9,666 bases of DNA from a bacterium. Lineage in GTDB: Bacteria > Bacteroidota > Bacteroidia > Bacteroidales > UBA932. The notes below the pieces were generated by a model that was not told the DNA's origin, made no database searches, and saw nothing but the letters and a program-made list of their open reading frames with translations. The DNA is taken from contig SFUD01000009.1 in assembly GCA_004561775.1 (NCBI GenBank), forward strand, positions 1 to 9,666, read 5' to 3'. The position numbers and the translations under genes were made by a program. Shown here one piece after another: positions 1 through 6,570 of the stretch (within the stretch, counting starts at the first letter, position 1; each line of letters starts with the position of its first letter).

Positions 1-56
1 ATATTCTTGCCCAGACAAGACCATATTCCCATTCCGGTAATTACCACTCTATTCAT
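1..56 (-). CDS. Beta-ketoacyl-ACP synthase (FabF/KS family), N-terminal fragment cut by window edge
   Basis: Reading leftward from the ATG at 56-54 gives MNRVVITGMGIWSCLGKN and then the window ends. The stretch RVVITGMGI followed by a short turn and LGKN is the typical N-terminus of FabF-like condensing enzymes, which elongate acyl-ACP with malonyl-ACP in the cytosol. The start codon overlaps the TGA of the ketoreductase gene (ATGA, 4 bases), so the two are translationally coupled. A GGAGG-like sequence at about 63-67 lies within the upstream gene at a suitable distance from the ATG. The catalytic Cys-His-His residues lie outside the window, so an active ketosynthase cannot be told from a chain-length-factor partner. 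In this context it is probably a ketosynthase for an aryl polyene or flexirubin-type chain. Confidence 0.8.
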   Translation of the reverse strand, partial: MNRVVITGMGIWSCLGKN

Positions 57-778
57 AGCAGACCTCCATTTATTGATATTACCTCTCCGGTTATATAAGA
101 TGACTCCTCTCCTGCAAGGAATCCCACAAGTGATGCCACCTCCTCCGGCTTGCCGAAGCGCTTCATAGGCACCATCTTGGCAAGCTCCTCCTTAGGCAGC
201 TCCTTTGTCATATCGCTCTCTATAAAGCCCGGAGCAACTGCGTTTACAGTGACTTTGCGCGGCGCAACCTCCTGCGCAAGAGCCTTTGTGGCGCCTATAA
301 GCGCGGCTTTTGCGGCAGAGTAGTTGCATTGGCCAGGCATACCCTTAAGGCCGGAGAGGGAGGTTATGTTTATTATTCTCCCGAATCTCTTGGTCATCAT
401 TCCCTTGAGAACCCTTCTTGTGGTGTAGAAGAAGCCGTTGAGGGTGGTGTCAATAACATTGTGCCACTCGCTGTTCTGCATAAAGACCATAAGGTTGTCT
501 CTGCGTATGCCTGCATTGTTTACCAGCACGGCAATGTAGTCGTTGGGATGTGAATTCTCCCACATCTCTATGGCCTCCTCTATAGCCTGGGGATTGGAGA
601 TGTCAAATCTTAGCAGTTGGGCAGTGCCGCCCATCTGCTCAATGGCACTCTTTGTTGCCTCTGCGGCCTCCTGATTGCCCAGGTAGTTTATTACAACAGG
701 GTAGCCCATAGCGGCCAACTTTATGCAAATGGCCCTGCCTATTCCTCTTGAGCCACCTGTTACAAGCGCGTATCTCAT
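53..778 (-). CDS. fabG: FabG-like 3-oxoacyl-ACP reductase (SDR family)
   Basis: This is a short-chain dehydrogenase of 241 residues, the usual length for FabG. It would reduce 3-oxoacyl-ACP to 3-hydroxyacyl-ACP with NADPH in the cytosol. The Rossmann dinucleotide loop TGGSRGIG is at residues 7-14 and NNAG at 87-90. The active-site tetrad is N114, S140, Y153 and K157 in YSAAK. The C-terminal part has NAVAPGFIESDMT and ends in ITGEVISINGGLL, both typical of FabG. The ATG at 778-776 overlaps the TGA of the ammonia-lyase gene, and its own TGA overlaps the ketosynthase ATG. It is therefore the middle gene of a tightly coupled lyase-ketoreductase-ketosynthase operon. That makes a dedicated pathway ketoreductase more likely than the sole housekeeping FabG, although the sequence alone cannot separate these. 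Confidence 0.9.
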   Translation of the reverse strand: MRYALVTGGSRGIGRAICIKLAAMGYPVVINYLGNQEAAEATKSAIEQMGGTAQLLRFDISNPQAIEEAIEMWENSHPNDYIAVLVNNAGIRRDNLMVFMQNSEWHNVIDTTLNGFFYTTRRVLKGMMTKRFGRIINITSLSGLKGMPGQCNYSAAKAALIGATKALAQEVAPRKVTVNAVAPGFIESDMTKELPKEELAKMVPMKRFGKPEEVASLVGFLAGEESSYITGEVISINGGLL

Positions 779-2298
779 AGTTCTTTCTCTCTTAAATATC
801 TCTCTACGGAGGCAATATCATTGTAGAATGGCGTATCCTCTATGAAGAGGGGAACAAGTTCTCTTATCTCTCTGTAGAGTCTCCTTGTTGCCGGCGCAAG
901 CTTCTCCTCCATCTTAAGGCAGTCTGTAGCCTGCGCAAGGGCTATGCAGTGTATTGCCATAACCTGATATGCATTATCTATCACCCTCTTGCAGAGGAGG
1001 GCGCTGTTTGTGCCCATTGAGACAATATCCTGATTGTCGTTGTTGTTTGGTATGGAGTGCACGTAGTTTGGCATTGCCAGCGTCTGACTCTCAGCCGTTG
1101 TGGAGGTGGCTGTAAACTGGCAGGCCTGCATTCCGTAGTTGAGCCCCAACTTGCCAAGATTGAGGAAGGGCGGAAGAATCTCGTTTATCTTGTGGTGGAA
1201 GAGATAGTTGAGCTGCCTCTCTGCCGTCATTGTAAGCCTTACCGTGGCAATCTTTACCTTGTCCTGCTCCAGGGAGATGTAGTCTCCGTGGAAATTGCCG
1301 CCGTGATAGACATTGTTGCTTGCAGGGTCTATCACAGGGTTGTCGCAGACAGAGTTAAGTTCGCGCTCTATGACATTGCGCGAGTTGCTGTAGGTCTCTT
1401 GGATTGGCCCGAGTATCTGCGGAGTGCACCTTAGCGAGTAGTAGGCCTGAACCTTTCGGGAGAAGAGCTTCTCGCCGTTAAGCTCCTTGTTGTAGAGGTA
1501 GTGCTCCCTCTTTAGAAGAGAGCCGCTTCCCTGCGCTATCTCCCTCATTCTCTGCGCGGCATATTGCTGGCCGGAGTGTCTTCTGCTTGCATTTAAAGGA
1601 ATGCTCATCCAGTCGTCATAGGAGCCTGCAATCTCATTCATCCATACTGCCTGATGCAGGGCAAGTTCCAGAAGCCTCTCTGCATATATCTGATTAACTG
1701 CGGCAATGCCTGTCATTACGCTGGTGCCGTTAGTGGCGCTAAGCCCTTCGCGTATATGTATGGAGATGGGCTTAAGGTTGCACTGGCGTAGCACCTCCGC
1801 GCTTTTGCGCCACTCTCCCTTGTAGAAGACCTCCCCCTCTCCAATGAGGGTAAGGGCAATATGTGCCAGCTGCACCAGATCTCCGCTTGCCCCCACGCTG
1901 CCGTGCTGGGGAATGAAGGGGTATATACCTCTGTTTATAAACTCTGCAAGGAGCCTTATTACCTCCGGATGTATTCCCGACCCTGCCTGCAGAAATGTTC
2001 CAACTCTTGCCAGCATTGCCGCCTTTACATATAGAGGCTGCAGAGGTTCTCCTGCGCCTGTGGCGTGACTTCTTATAATATTGTATTGCAGAGCCTTAAG
2101 GTCATCCTCCTCCACTCTCCACTGAGCCATAGGGCCAAAACCGGTATTGATGCCGTAGATAACCCTGTCACGAGCAAAATCCTTAAGGAAGGCATAGCAC
2201 TCCTCCACCCTCTTCATTGCCTCCGGAGGGAGGGAGAAACTGCGCCCTTTAAAGAGATAATCTTTTATGTCTGAAACCGTTATATAGTAACCTTCCAT
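775..2298 (-). CDS. Aromatic amino acid ammonia-lyase (HAL/PAL/TAL family), probably tyrosine ammonia-lyase
   Basis: This is a MIO-type ammonia-lyase that removes ammonia non-oxidatively from an aromatic amino acid. I choose the ATG at 2298-2296 (507 residues); an in-frame GTG three codons upstream (2307) is possible but lies almost at the expected transcript start. Numbering from the ATG: catalytic tyrosine in YGINTGFG (Y48), the self-cyclising triad A137-S138-G139 in GSVGASGDL, the NGTS segment at 190-193, YSLRCTPQ at 287-294, and a C-terminal NNNDNQDIVSMG containing Q423. The substrate-selectivity pair is Ser-His (S77-H78 in IIRSHATG). This pair also occurs in bacterial histidine lyases, but from memory the characterised Flavobacterium johnsoniae tyrosine lyase has the same RSH context and similar YHGGNFHGDYISLE and NNNDNQDIVSMGTNSA blocks. 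No other histidine-degradation gene is near. The overlap with fabG and ketosynthase suggests that it supplies 4-coumarate as starter for a polyene pigment. Family assignment is firm; tyrosine specificity is inferred. Confidence 0.9.
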   Translation of the reverse strand: MEGYYITVSDIKDYLFKGRSFSLPPEAMKRVEECYAFLKDFARDRVIYGINTGFGPMAQWRVEEDDLKALQYNIIRSHATGAGEPLQPLYVKAAMLARVGTFLQAGSGIHPEVIRLLAEFINRGIYPFIPQHGSVGASGDLVQLAHIALTLIGEGEVFYKGEWRKSAEVLRQCNLKPISIHIREGLSATNGTSVMTGIAAVNQIYAERLLELALHQAVWMNEIAGSYDDWMSIPLNASRRHSGQQYAAQRMREIAQGSGSLLKREHYLYNKELNGEKLFSRKVQAYYSLRCTPQILGPIQETYSNSRNVIERELNSVCDNPVIDPASNNVYHGGNFHGDYISLEQDKVKIATVRLTMTAERQLNYLFHHKINEILPPFLNLGKLGLNYGMQACQFTATSTTAESQTLAMPNYVHSIPNNNDNQDIVSMGTNSALLCKRVIDNAYQVMAIHCIALAQATDCLKMEEKLAPATRRLYREIRELVPLFIEDTPFYNDIASVERYLREKEL

Positions 2299-2316
2299 TA
2301 TATGCACATTAACCTA

Positions 2317-2348
2317 CAAATATAATATAAAATGTACTAGTGTGCAAA
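2317..2348 (-). promoter_or_regulatory. Bacteroidota-type promoter for the lyase-fabG-ketosynthase operon
   Basis: On the minus strand a TTTG box (2348-2345) is followed by 20 bases and then TATATTTG (2324-2317). This matches the Bacteroidota consensus TTTG-N19 to 21-TAnnTTTG in both boxes and in spacing. Transcription would start near 2310, giving a leader of about 12 bases to the ATG at 2298. The promoter overlaps the last codons and stop of the upstream ABC gene, so the pigment genes can be transcribed separately from it. Confidence 0.6.
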
Positions 2349-3830
2349 CTCTGCCTCCGGCGAGAGGTTAAGCGTATGGGTAATGGATTTTGGAAAATCC
2401 TGCTTGTAGTGTGAGACCATTATGAGGCTCTTCTCCGGCTGTCGGCACCAGCTCTCTATAATCTCTGCGGCAAGGGTGCGGTTCTTATTGTCCAGTCCGT
2501 GAAAGGGTTCATCCAGAATGAGCAGAGGCGGATTCTTTACAAATGCCCTTGCAAGCAGCACCATTCGCTGCCAGCCATCGGAGAGGTGCATATAATTTGT
2601 GCCGCGGAATCGGGAGAGGTTAAAGAGTTCCATCCATCTCTCCACCCTCTGCAGATGCTCCTCCTTTGGCTCCACATAGAGCCCTATGGTATCAAAGAGC
2701 CCGCTGGCAACTATATTCTCTACAGGGAGGGGCTTGCGGTAGCTCTTATACATCTCTGGAGAGAGGTAGCCTATGTTGCGCTTTATATCCCAAATGCTCT
2801 CGCCTGTGCCTCTTTTGCGCCCGAATAGGGTAATGTTGCAGCTGTAGGCCTGCGGATTATCTGCGCAGATAAGGCTTAGCAATGTGCTCTTGCCGGAGCC
2901 GTTTCTGCCAGTAAGAGCCCACTTCTCCCCTGCCTTCAGGCTCCAACTAAGGTCTTTTAGGATTGTTCTGTTGCTGTATCTTATGCTCACATTCTGCAAC
3001 TTAAGCAGCTCTTTGCCGCACTCTGCAGAAGGATTGTGCTCTGCATCAGATGCGCATTCTGCAATGACGCTATGGGCGGTGGAATAATCTTTGGCTGTGG
3101 TTTCAACGGCTGTTGTTTTAATAGCTGCAAGGCCCTCATTTAGAGGATATTTTGCAACCCTGCCATCCTCTATAAGCACAATGTGGGAGAAGAGCGAGAG
3201 GTTCTCCGGCAATCGGGACTCCAATAATATAAGTTGTACTCCCGATATCTTTACCAGCTCTTGCAGCAGCTCTGCCACAATTGCGCGATTCTGCTCATCC
3301 AGGCCTATGTAGGGATTCTCAATGATAATTATTCTTGCGCCTGTGCAGAGCATCTGCGCAATTTGAAATCTTCTGAACTCGCCGCTGCTTAGACTTATTA
3401 TGTACCTCTCCATAAGATTCTCCAGCTTTAGGTGAGAGAAGCAGCCGGGCAGTTTGGAGAGGGAGAGCACATCTTTGACTTTTGGCAGCGAATCATCCAG
3501 CAGCCCCTGATTCCAGCGCATCTGGTAGCACATTCCCTCATCTGAGCCTCCATATTGGCTGTTGAAGGAGAGGTGCGCCATATTGGAGGTTATCCTGTTC
3601 CAGTCGTTGCCGGGAAGGTTGTGGGTTATAGTGCCGCAAAGGCTCTGGTAGCTCTTCATAAGTGTCTTGGCAAGAATGCTCTTGCCAGATCCGTTCAGGC
3701 CATAGACCAACCAGTTCTCTCCCCTGAATAATTTAAGGTTTATTGGCTCTGCAAATTGGAATGGCGCGCGCGGCAGATAGTTTTGCAGCTCTACAAGCGG
3801 AGACTCCTGCAATGTTGGTTCCTGTATCAT
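2337..3830 (-). CDS. ModF-like ABC protein with two fused ATPase domains and no membrane domain
   Basis: This is a soluble 497-residue protein with two ABC ATPase domains, the layout of E. coli ModF (PhrA), whose role is poorly defined. Domain 1 has Walker A GLNGSGKS (44-51) and signature LSSGE (147-151). Its Walker B reads IIIIEN (167-172) in place of hhhhDE, and the H-loop position is Ser (S205). Domain 2 has Walker A GRNGSGKS (308-315), signature LSDGW (416-420), a normal Walker B with D440-E441 and H-loop H474. Site 1 is thus probably weak in hydrolysis and site 2 competent. A polar linker of about 40 residues (235-275) joins the domains. There are no membrane segments and no permease gene nearby. 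The stop lies about 40 bases before the lyase ATG on the same strand, so some read-through into the pigment operon is possible, but that operon has its own promoter. A role in transport, regulation or translation cannot be settled from sequence. Confidence 0.85.
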   Translation of the reverse strand: MIQEPTLQESPLVELQNYLPRAPFQFAEPINLKLFRGENWLVYGLNGSGKSILAKTLMKSYQSLCGTITHNLPGNDWNRITSNMAHLSFNSQYGGSDEGMCYQMRWNQGLLDDSLPKVKDVLSLSKLPGCFSHLKLENLMERYIISLSSGEFRRFQIAQMLCTGARIIIIENPYIGLDEQNRAIVAELLQELVKISGVQLILLESRLPENLSLFSHIVLIEDGRVAKYPLNEGLAAIKTTAVETTAKDYSTAHSVIAECASDAEHNPSAECGKELLKLQNVSIRYSNRTILKDLSWSLKAGEKWALTGRNGSGKSTLLSLICADNPQAYSCNITLFGRKRGTGESIWDIKRNIGYLSPEMYKSYRKPLPVENIVASGLFDTIGLYVEPKEEHLQRVERWMELFNLSRFRGTNYMHLSDGWQRMVLLARAFVKNPPLLILDEPFHGLDNKNRTLAAEIIESWCRQPEKSLIMVSHYKQDFPKSITHTLNLSPEAEFAH

Positions 3831-3835
3831 CTTAA

Positions 3836-3869
3836 TTGGTTTTTTGTGGCTGCAAATTTAGTTTATTTG
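3836..3869 (+). promoter_or_regulatory. Weak candidate promoter for the DUF1846 gene
   Basis: The plus strand has TTTATTTG (3862-3869), one base short of the TAnnTTTG -7 box. TTG at 3836-3838 is a possible -33 element, with a longer than usual spacing of 23 bases. It overlaps the minus-strand candidate serving the ABC gene. No clear ribosome binding site precedes the ATG at 3911, which is common in this phylum. Confidence 0.25.
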
Positions 3870-3884
3870 AGCTATTATGACTAA
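3853..3884 (-). promoter_or_regulatory. Candidate promoter for the ABC gene
   Basis: The minus strand reads TAAATTTG at 3860-3853, a full match to the Bacteroidota -7 box TAnnTTTG. The expected -33 position 20 bases upstream holds only TTAG (3884-3881), a poor match to TTTG. Transcription would start near 3846, leaving a leader of about 16 bases before the ATG at 3830. Confidence 0.4.
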
Positions 3885-3910
3885 ATTGCGCCCCCAAAAT
3901 CATAGACTGT

Positions 3911-5377
3911 ATGAAAATTGGATTCGATAACGAGAAGTACCTTAAGATTCAATCGGAGCACATTAGAGAGAGAATAGGAAAATTTGGCAACAAGCTCTAC
4001 CTGGAGCTTGGAGGAAAGCTCTTTGACGACAATCACGCAAGCCGTGTTCTGCCGGGTTTTTGTCCCGACAGTAAGCTGCAGATGTTTAAGCAGTTGAAAG
4101 ATACTGCGGAGATTGTGATTGTAATAAGCGCGGTGGATATTGAGAAGAACAAGGTGCGCCAAGATTTGGGAATTACCTACGATGAGGATGTCTTAAGGCT
4201 CCGCAAGGAGTTTACCAGACTTGGGTTTTATGTAAGCGGCGTTGTAATAACCCACTATAATGGCCAGAACTCTGCAGACCTTTACAGGCAGAGGCTTGAG
4301 AGATTGAATATTAAGGCCTATTATCACTACACCATAGATGGCTACCCTAATAATGTTTCGCTTATAGATAGCGAGGATGGCTTTGGAAGAAACGATTATG
4401 TGGAGACCACCCGTCCGCTTGTTATTGTTACCGCACCTGGTCCGGGCAGCGGTAAGATGGCGGTCTGTCTAAGCCAGCTCTACCAGGAGCACAAGAGAGG
4501 CGTAGAGGCGGGCTATGCAAAGTTTGAGACCTTCCCTGTATGGAATTTACCGCTTAAGCATCCTGTGAATATTGCCTACGAGGCTGCTACGGCAGACCTT
4601 AACGACATTAATATGATAGACCCCTTCCATATGGACGCCTACAATCAGATTGCCATAAATTACAACAGGGATATTGAGATTTTCCCTGTTCTGAATGCCA
4701 TCTTTGAGAGCATCTATGGCGAGAATCCATACAAGTCGCCTACAGATATGGGCGTAAATATGGTGGGCTTCTGCATAAGCGATGACGAGGTCTGTTGCAA
4801 TGCTGCTAATGATGAGATTATCCGCAGGTACTATACCGCCCTTAACCGTATGGCGGATGGCGCAGGCAATGAGAATGAGGTGCATAAGATAGCCCTGCTC
4901 TTTAAGCAGGCAAAGATAAATACCGCCTACCGCAAGACTACCGTTGCAGCAAGGGAGCGCAAGGAGCAGACAGGACTTGCCAGCGCTGCCATTGAGCTGG
5001 AGGATGGCACAATAATTACTGCAGGGAGTTCGCCGCTGCTGGGCCCTTGTGCAGCCCTTATTTTAAATGCCACAAAGTATCTTGCCGGCATAGACCACAG
5101 TGTTAAACTTATACCTCAGAGTATGATTGAGCCTATTCAGAAGACAAAGGTAAAGTACCTTAAGGGAAAGAATCCGCGTCTTCATTCAGACGAGGTGCTT
5201 ATTGCGCTCTCTGTATTGAGCACTCAGAGCGAGGATTGCGCAAAGGCTCTTAAGATGCTGCCTAAGCTTGCAGGGTGTCAGGTACATACAACGGTAATGC
5301 TGAGCGAGGTGGATAGAAAGACCTTCAGCAAGCTTAAGATTGGCCTTACAAGCGATGCTGCCAGAGATACTAATTAA
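3911..5377 (+). CDS. DUF1846 family protein, function unknown
   Basis: The 488-residue product matches, from memory, the conserved DUF1846 family, which is widespread in anaerobic bacteria and has no established function. Visible family blocks are an N-terminal IGFDNEKYL (3-11), a P-loop-like TAPGPGSGKMAVCLSQLY (174-191), HPVNIAYEAATADL (217-230) with DINMIDPFH after it, and YKSPTDMGVNM (274-284) followed by a Cys pair (C295-C296). The glycine-rich GPGSGK loop suggests nucleotide or phosphate binding, but no Walker B could be assigned. There is no signal peptide or membrane segment, so it is probably cytosolic. Length is full for the family. The gene stands alone: it diverges from the ABC gene and its TAA overlaps the end of the convergent HAD gene by 8 bases. 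Family membership is confident; no biochemical role is claimed. Confidence 0.88.
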   Translation: MKIGFDNEKYLKIQSEHIRERIGKFGNKLYLELGGKLFDDNHASRVLPGFCPDSKLQMFKQLKDTAEIVIVISAVDIEKNKVRQDLGITYDEDVLRLRKEFTRLGFYVSGVVITHYNGQNSADLYRQRLERLNIKAYYHYTIDGYPNNVSLIDSEDGFGRNDYVETTRPLVIVTAPGPGSGKMAVCLSQLYQEHKRGVEAGYAKFETFPVWNLPLKHPVNIAYEAATADLNDINMIDPFHMDAYNQIAINYNRDIEIFPVLNAIFESIYGENPYKSPTDMGVNMVGFCISDDEVCCNAANDEIIRRYYTALNRMADGAGNENEVHKIALLFKQAKINTAYRKTTVAARERKEQTGLASAAIELEDGTIITAGSSPLLGPCAALILNATKYLAGIDHSVKLIPQSMIEPIQKTKVKYLKGKNPRLHSDEVLIALSVLSTQSEDCAKALKMLPKLAGCQVHTTVMLSEVDRKTFSKLKIGLTSDAARDTN

Positions 5378-6026
5378 GTATCTCCAGCAGTTGGCTCATC
5401 TTATCAATAACATAGTTGGCGCCGCTCTCTTTCAATTGGGCGGCGTCTGCGTTTCCCCAGGTTACGCCGCAGCTCTTTACGCCGGCATTGGTTGCCATAT
5501 TTATATCAAAGGGCATATCTCCCACTACAAAAGCCTCCTCTGCAGAGAGGTTATAGTGCCGGAGTATCTGCAGTACGGCATCGGGAGCAGGCTTGGGATG
5601 CTCCACATTGTCTCCTCCAACAGCATACTCAAAGAGGTGCGCTATCTTCATATCCTCCAGAAAGCTGTGCAGAGAGGGTGATAGTCTGGAAGAGGCTATG
5701 CTCATAAGGTAGCCTCTGCGCCGCAGCTCCTCTAGTGTCTCCATTACCTCCGGGAAGAGCCCCGGCACCAGTATTTTGCGGTTTTCTTTGAAGATTCTGC
5801 GGTAGGTATCCCTTAGCAGGATATATTTTTCTGCAGCCATTCCGGGATAGAGCACTTTGAAGGCATCCTCCAGTGTGAGGCCAATTGTTGCAGCGCACTC
5901 CTGACGGCTCTTAATCTCCACTCCCAGCTCTTTCATTGTCATCTGAAAGGTTAGGATAATGTTCTCTTTGGTATCTGCAAGGGTTCCGTCAAAATCAAAG
6001 ATTACAAGTTTTATATATCTCTCCAT
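5370..6026 (-). CDS. HAD-superfamily phosphatase, phosphoglycolate phosphatase/beta-PGM-like subfamily
   Basis: This is a 218-residue haloacid dehalogenase-type hydrolase, predicted to remove phosphate from a small cytosolic metabolite through an aspartyl-phosphate. Motif I is FDFDGTLADT, with nucleophile D11 and acid/base D13. Motif II is S112 in SIASSR, motif III is K145 in HPKPAPDA, and motif IV is GDMPFD with D170 and D174. Residues of about 18-85 are helical and form the C1 cap typical of the Gph/beta-phosphoglucomutase group. The substrate cannot be read from these motifs; phosphoglycolate, a pyrophosphate or a sugar phosphate are all possible. It is the last gene of a three-gene minus-strand run, starting 6 bases after the nitroreductase stop. 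Its TAG overlaps the DUF1846 TAA tail to tail. Confidence 0.9.
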   Translation of the reverse strand: MERYIKLVIFDFDGTLADTKENIILTFQMTMKELGVEIKSRQECAATIGLTLEDAFKVLYPGMAAEKYILLRDTYRRIFKENRKILVPGLFPEVMETLEELRRRGYLMSIASSRLSPSLHSFLEDMKIAHLFEYAVGGDNVEHPKPAPDAVLQILRHYNLSAEEAFVVGDMPFDINMATNAGVKSCGVTWGNADAAQLKESGANYVIDKMSQLLEILN

Positions 6027-6032
6027 CTGCTG

Positions 6033-6560
6033 TTACTCTATCCAATAGACCTCGTTTCCCTTTCTGCGCGGAGCCTTTGGGAAGGGACCCTCTATGTAGC
6101 CTACTGCAAGGTGGCCAATACCCTCCCACTCTCCTTCTATGCCTGCCATCTTAAGAATCTCCTGCCCCTCCGGGCTCTCAAACTCCTCTTTGGCGCGGTG
6201 TATCCAACAGCTTCCAACGCCCTGCTCATAGGCCTCCAGCATCATATTGCCAAGTATGAGCGTGCCGTCGTAGACTCTGTTTCTCCACTCCTTCTCTGCC
6301 AGTACAATTATTATTGCCGGAGCGCCGTAGAAGGGGTCCATTGTATCCGACCATCCGCCAATGCGGCAGTTCATCTCGCTTATGCGGTCTCTCAACTCTT
6401 TGTTGGTTACACAGATAATCTTGCAGGACTGTCTGTTCTTGCCGCTTGCTGCCCATCTTCCCGCCTCTATAATCTTCTCCAGAATCTCACGCGGTACCGG
6501 GGTGCTCTTGTAGCTGCGCACGCTGCGCCTAGCCATCATTCCCTCCAAAAGTGTTGTCAT
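6033..6560 (-). CDS. Nitroreductase-family flavoprotein
   Basis: This is a compact 175-residue member of the FMN-dependent nitroreductase family, which transfers hydride from NAD(P)H to nitroaromatics, quinones or similar acceptors. Family signatures are RRSVRSY (11-17, phosphate contact of FMN), AASGKNRQS (38-46), GVGSCWI (114-120) and GHLAVGY (149-155). It is shorter than NfsA/NfsB-type enzymes and resembles the small versions common in anaerobes, whose natural substrates are mostly unknown. The start is the first ATG; in-frame ATGs at residues 8 and 9 are alternatives and lie just ahead of the conserved Arg block. The gene begins 10 bases after the peptidyl-prolyl isomerase stop and ends 6 bases before the HAD gene, so the three are almost certainly cotranscribed. 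No functional link among them is evident. Confidence 0.88.
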   Translation of the reverse strand: MTTLLEGMMARRSVRSYKSTPVPREILEKIIEAGRWAASGKNRQSCKIICVTNKELRDRISEMNCRIGGWSDTMDPFYGAPAIIIVLAEKEWRNRVYDGTLILGNMMLEAYEQGVGSCWIHRAKEEFESPEGQEILKMAGIEGEWEGIGHLAVGYIEGPFPKAPRRKGNEVYWIE

Positions 6561-6570
6561 ATTGCAAATA

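Noticed and set aside
329..553. Short plus-strand frame opposite fabG, starting MARHTLKAGEG
   Set aside because: It lies entirely antisense to the SDR catalytic region and shows no family features or ribosome binding site.
775..2298. Interpretation as hutH in a histidine utilisation operon
   Set aside because: No hutU, hutI, hutG or related gene is adjacent. The coupled downstream genes are a ketoreductase and a ketosynthase.
2337..3830. Molybdate transport operon suggested by the ModF-like ATPase
   Set aside because: No permease, periplasmic binding protein or molybdenum cofactor gene is present, and the protein has no membrane domain.
5340..5681. 113-codon plus-strand frame at the convergent junction
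   Set aside because: It overlaps the DUF1846 end in another frame and is antisense to the conserved HAD motifs III and IV.
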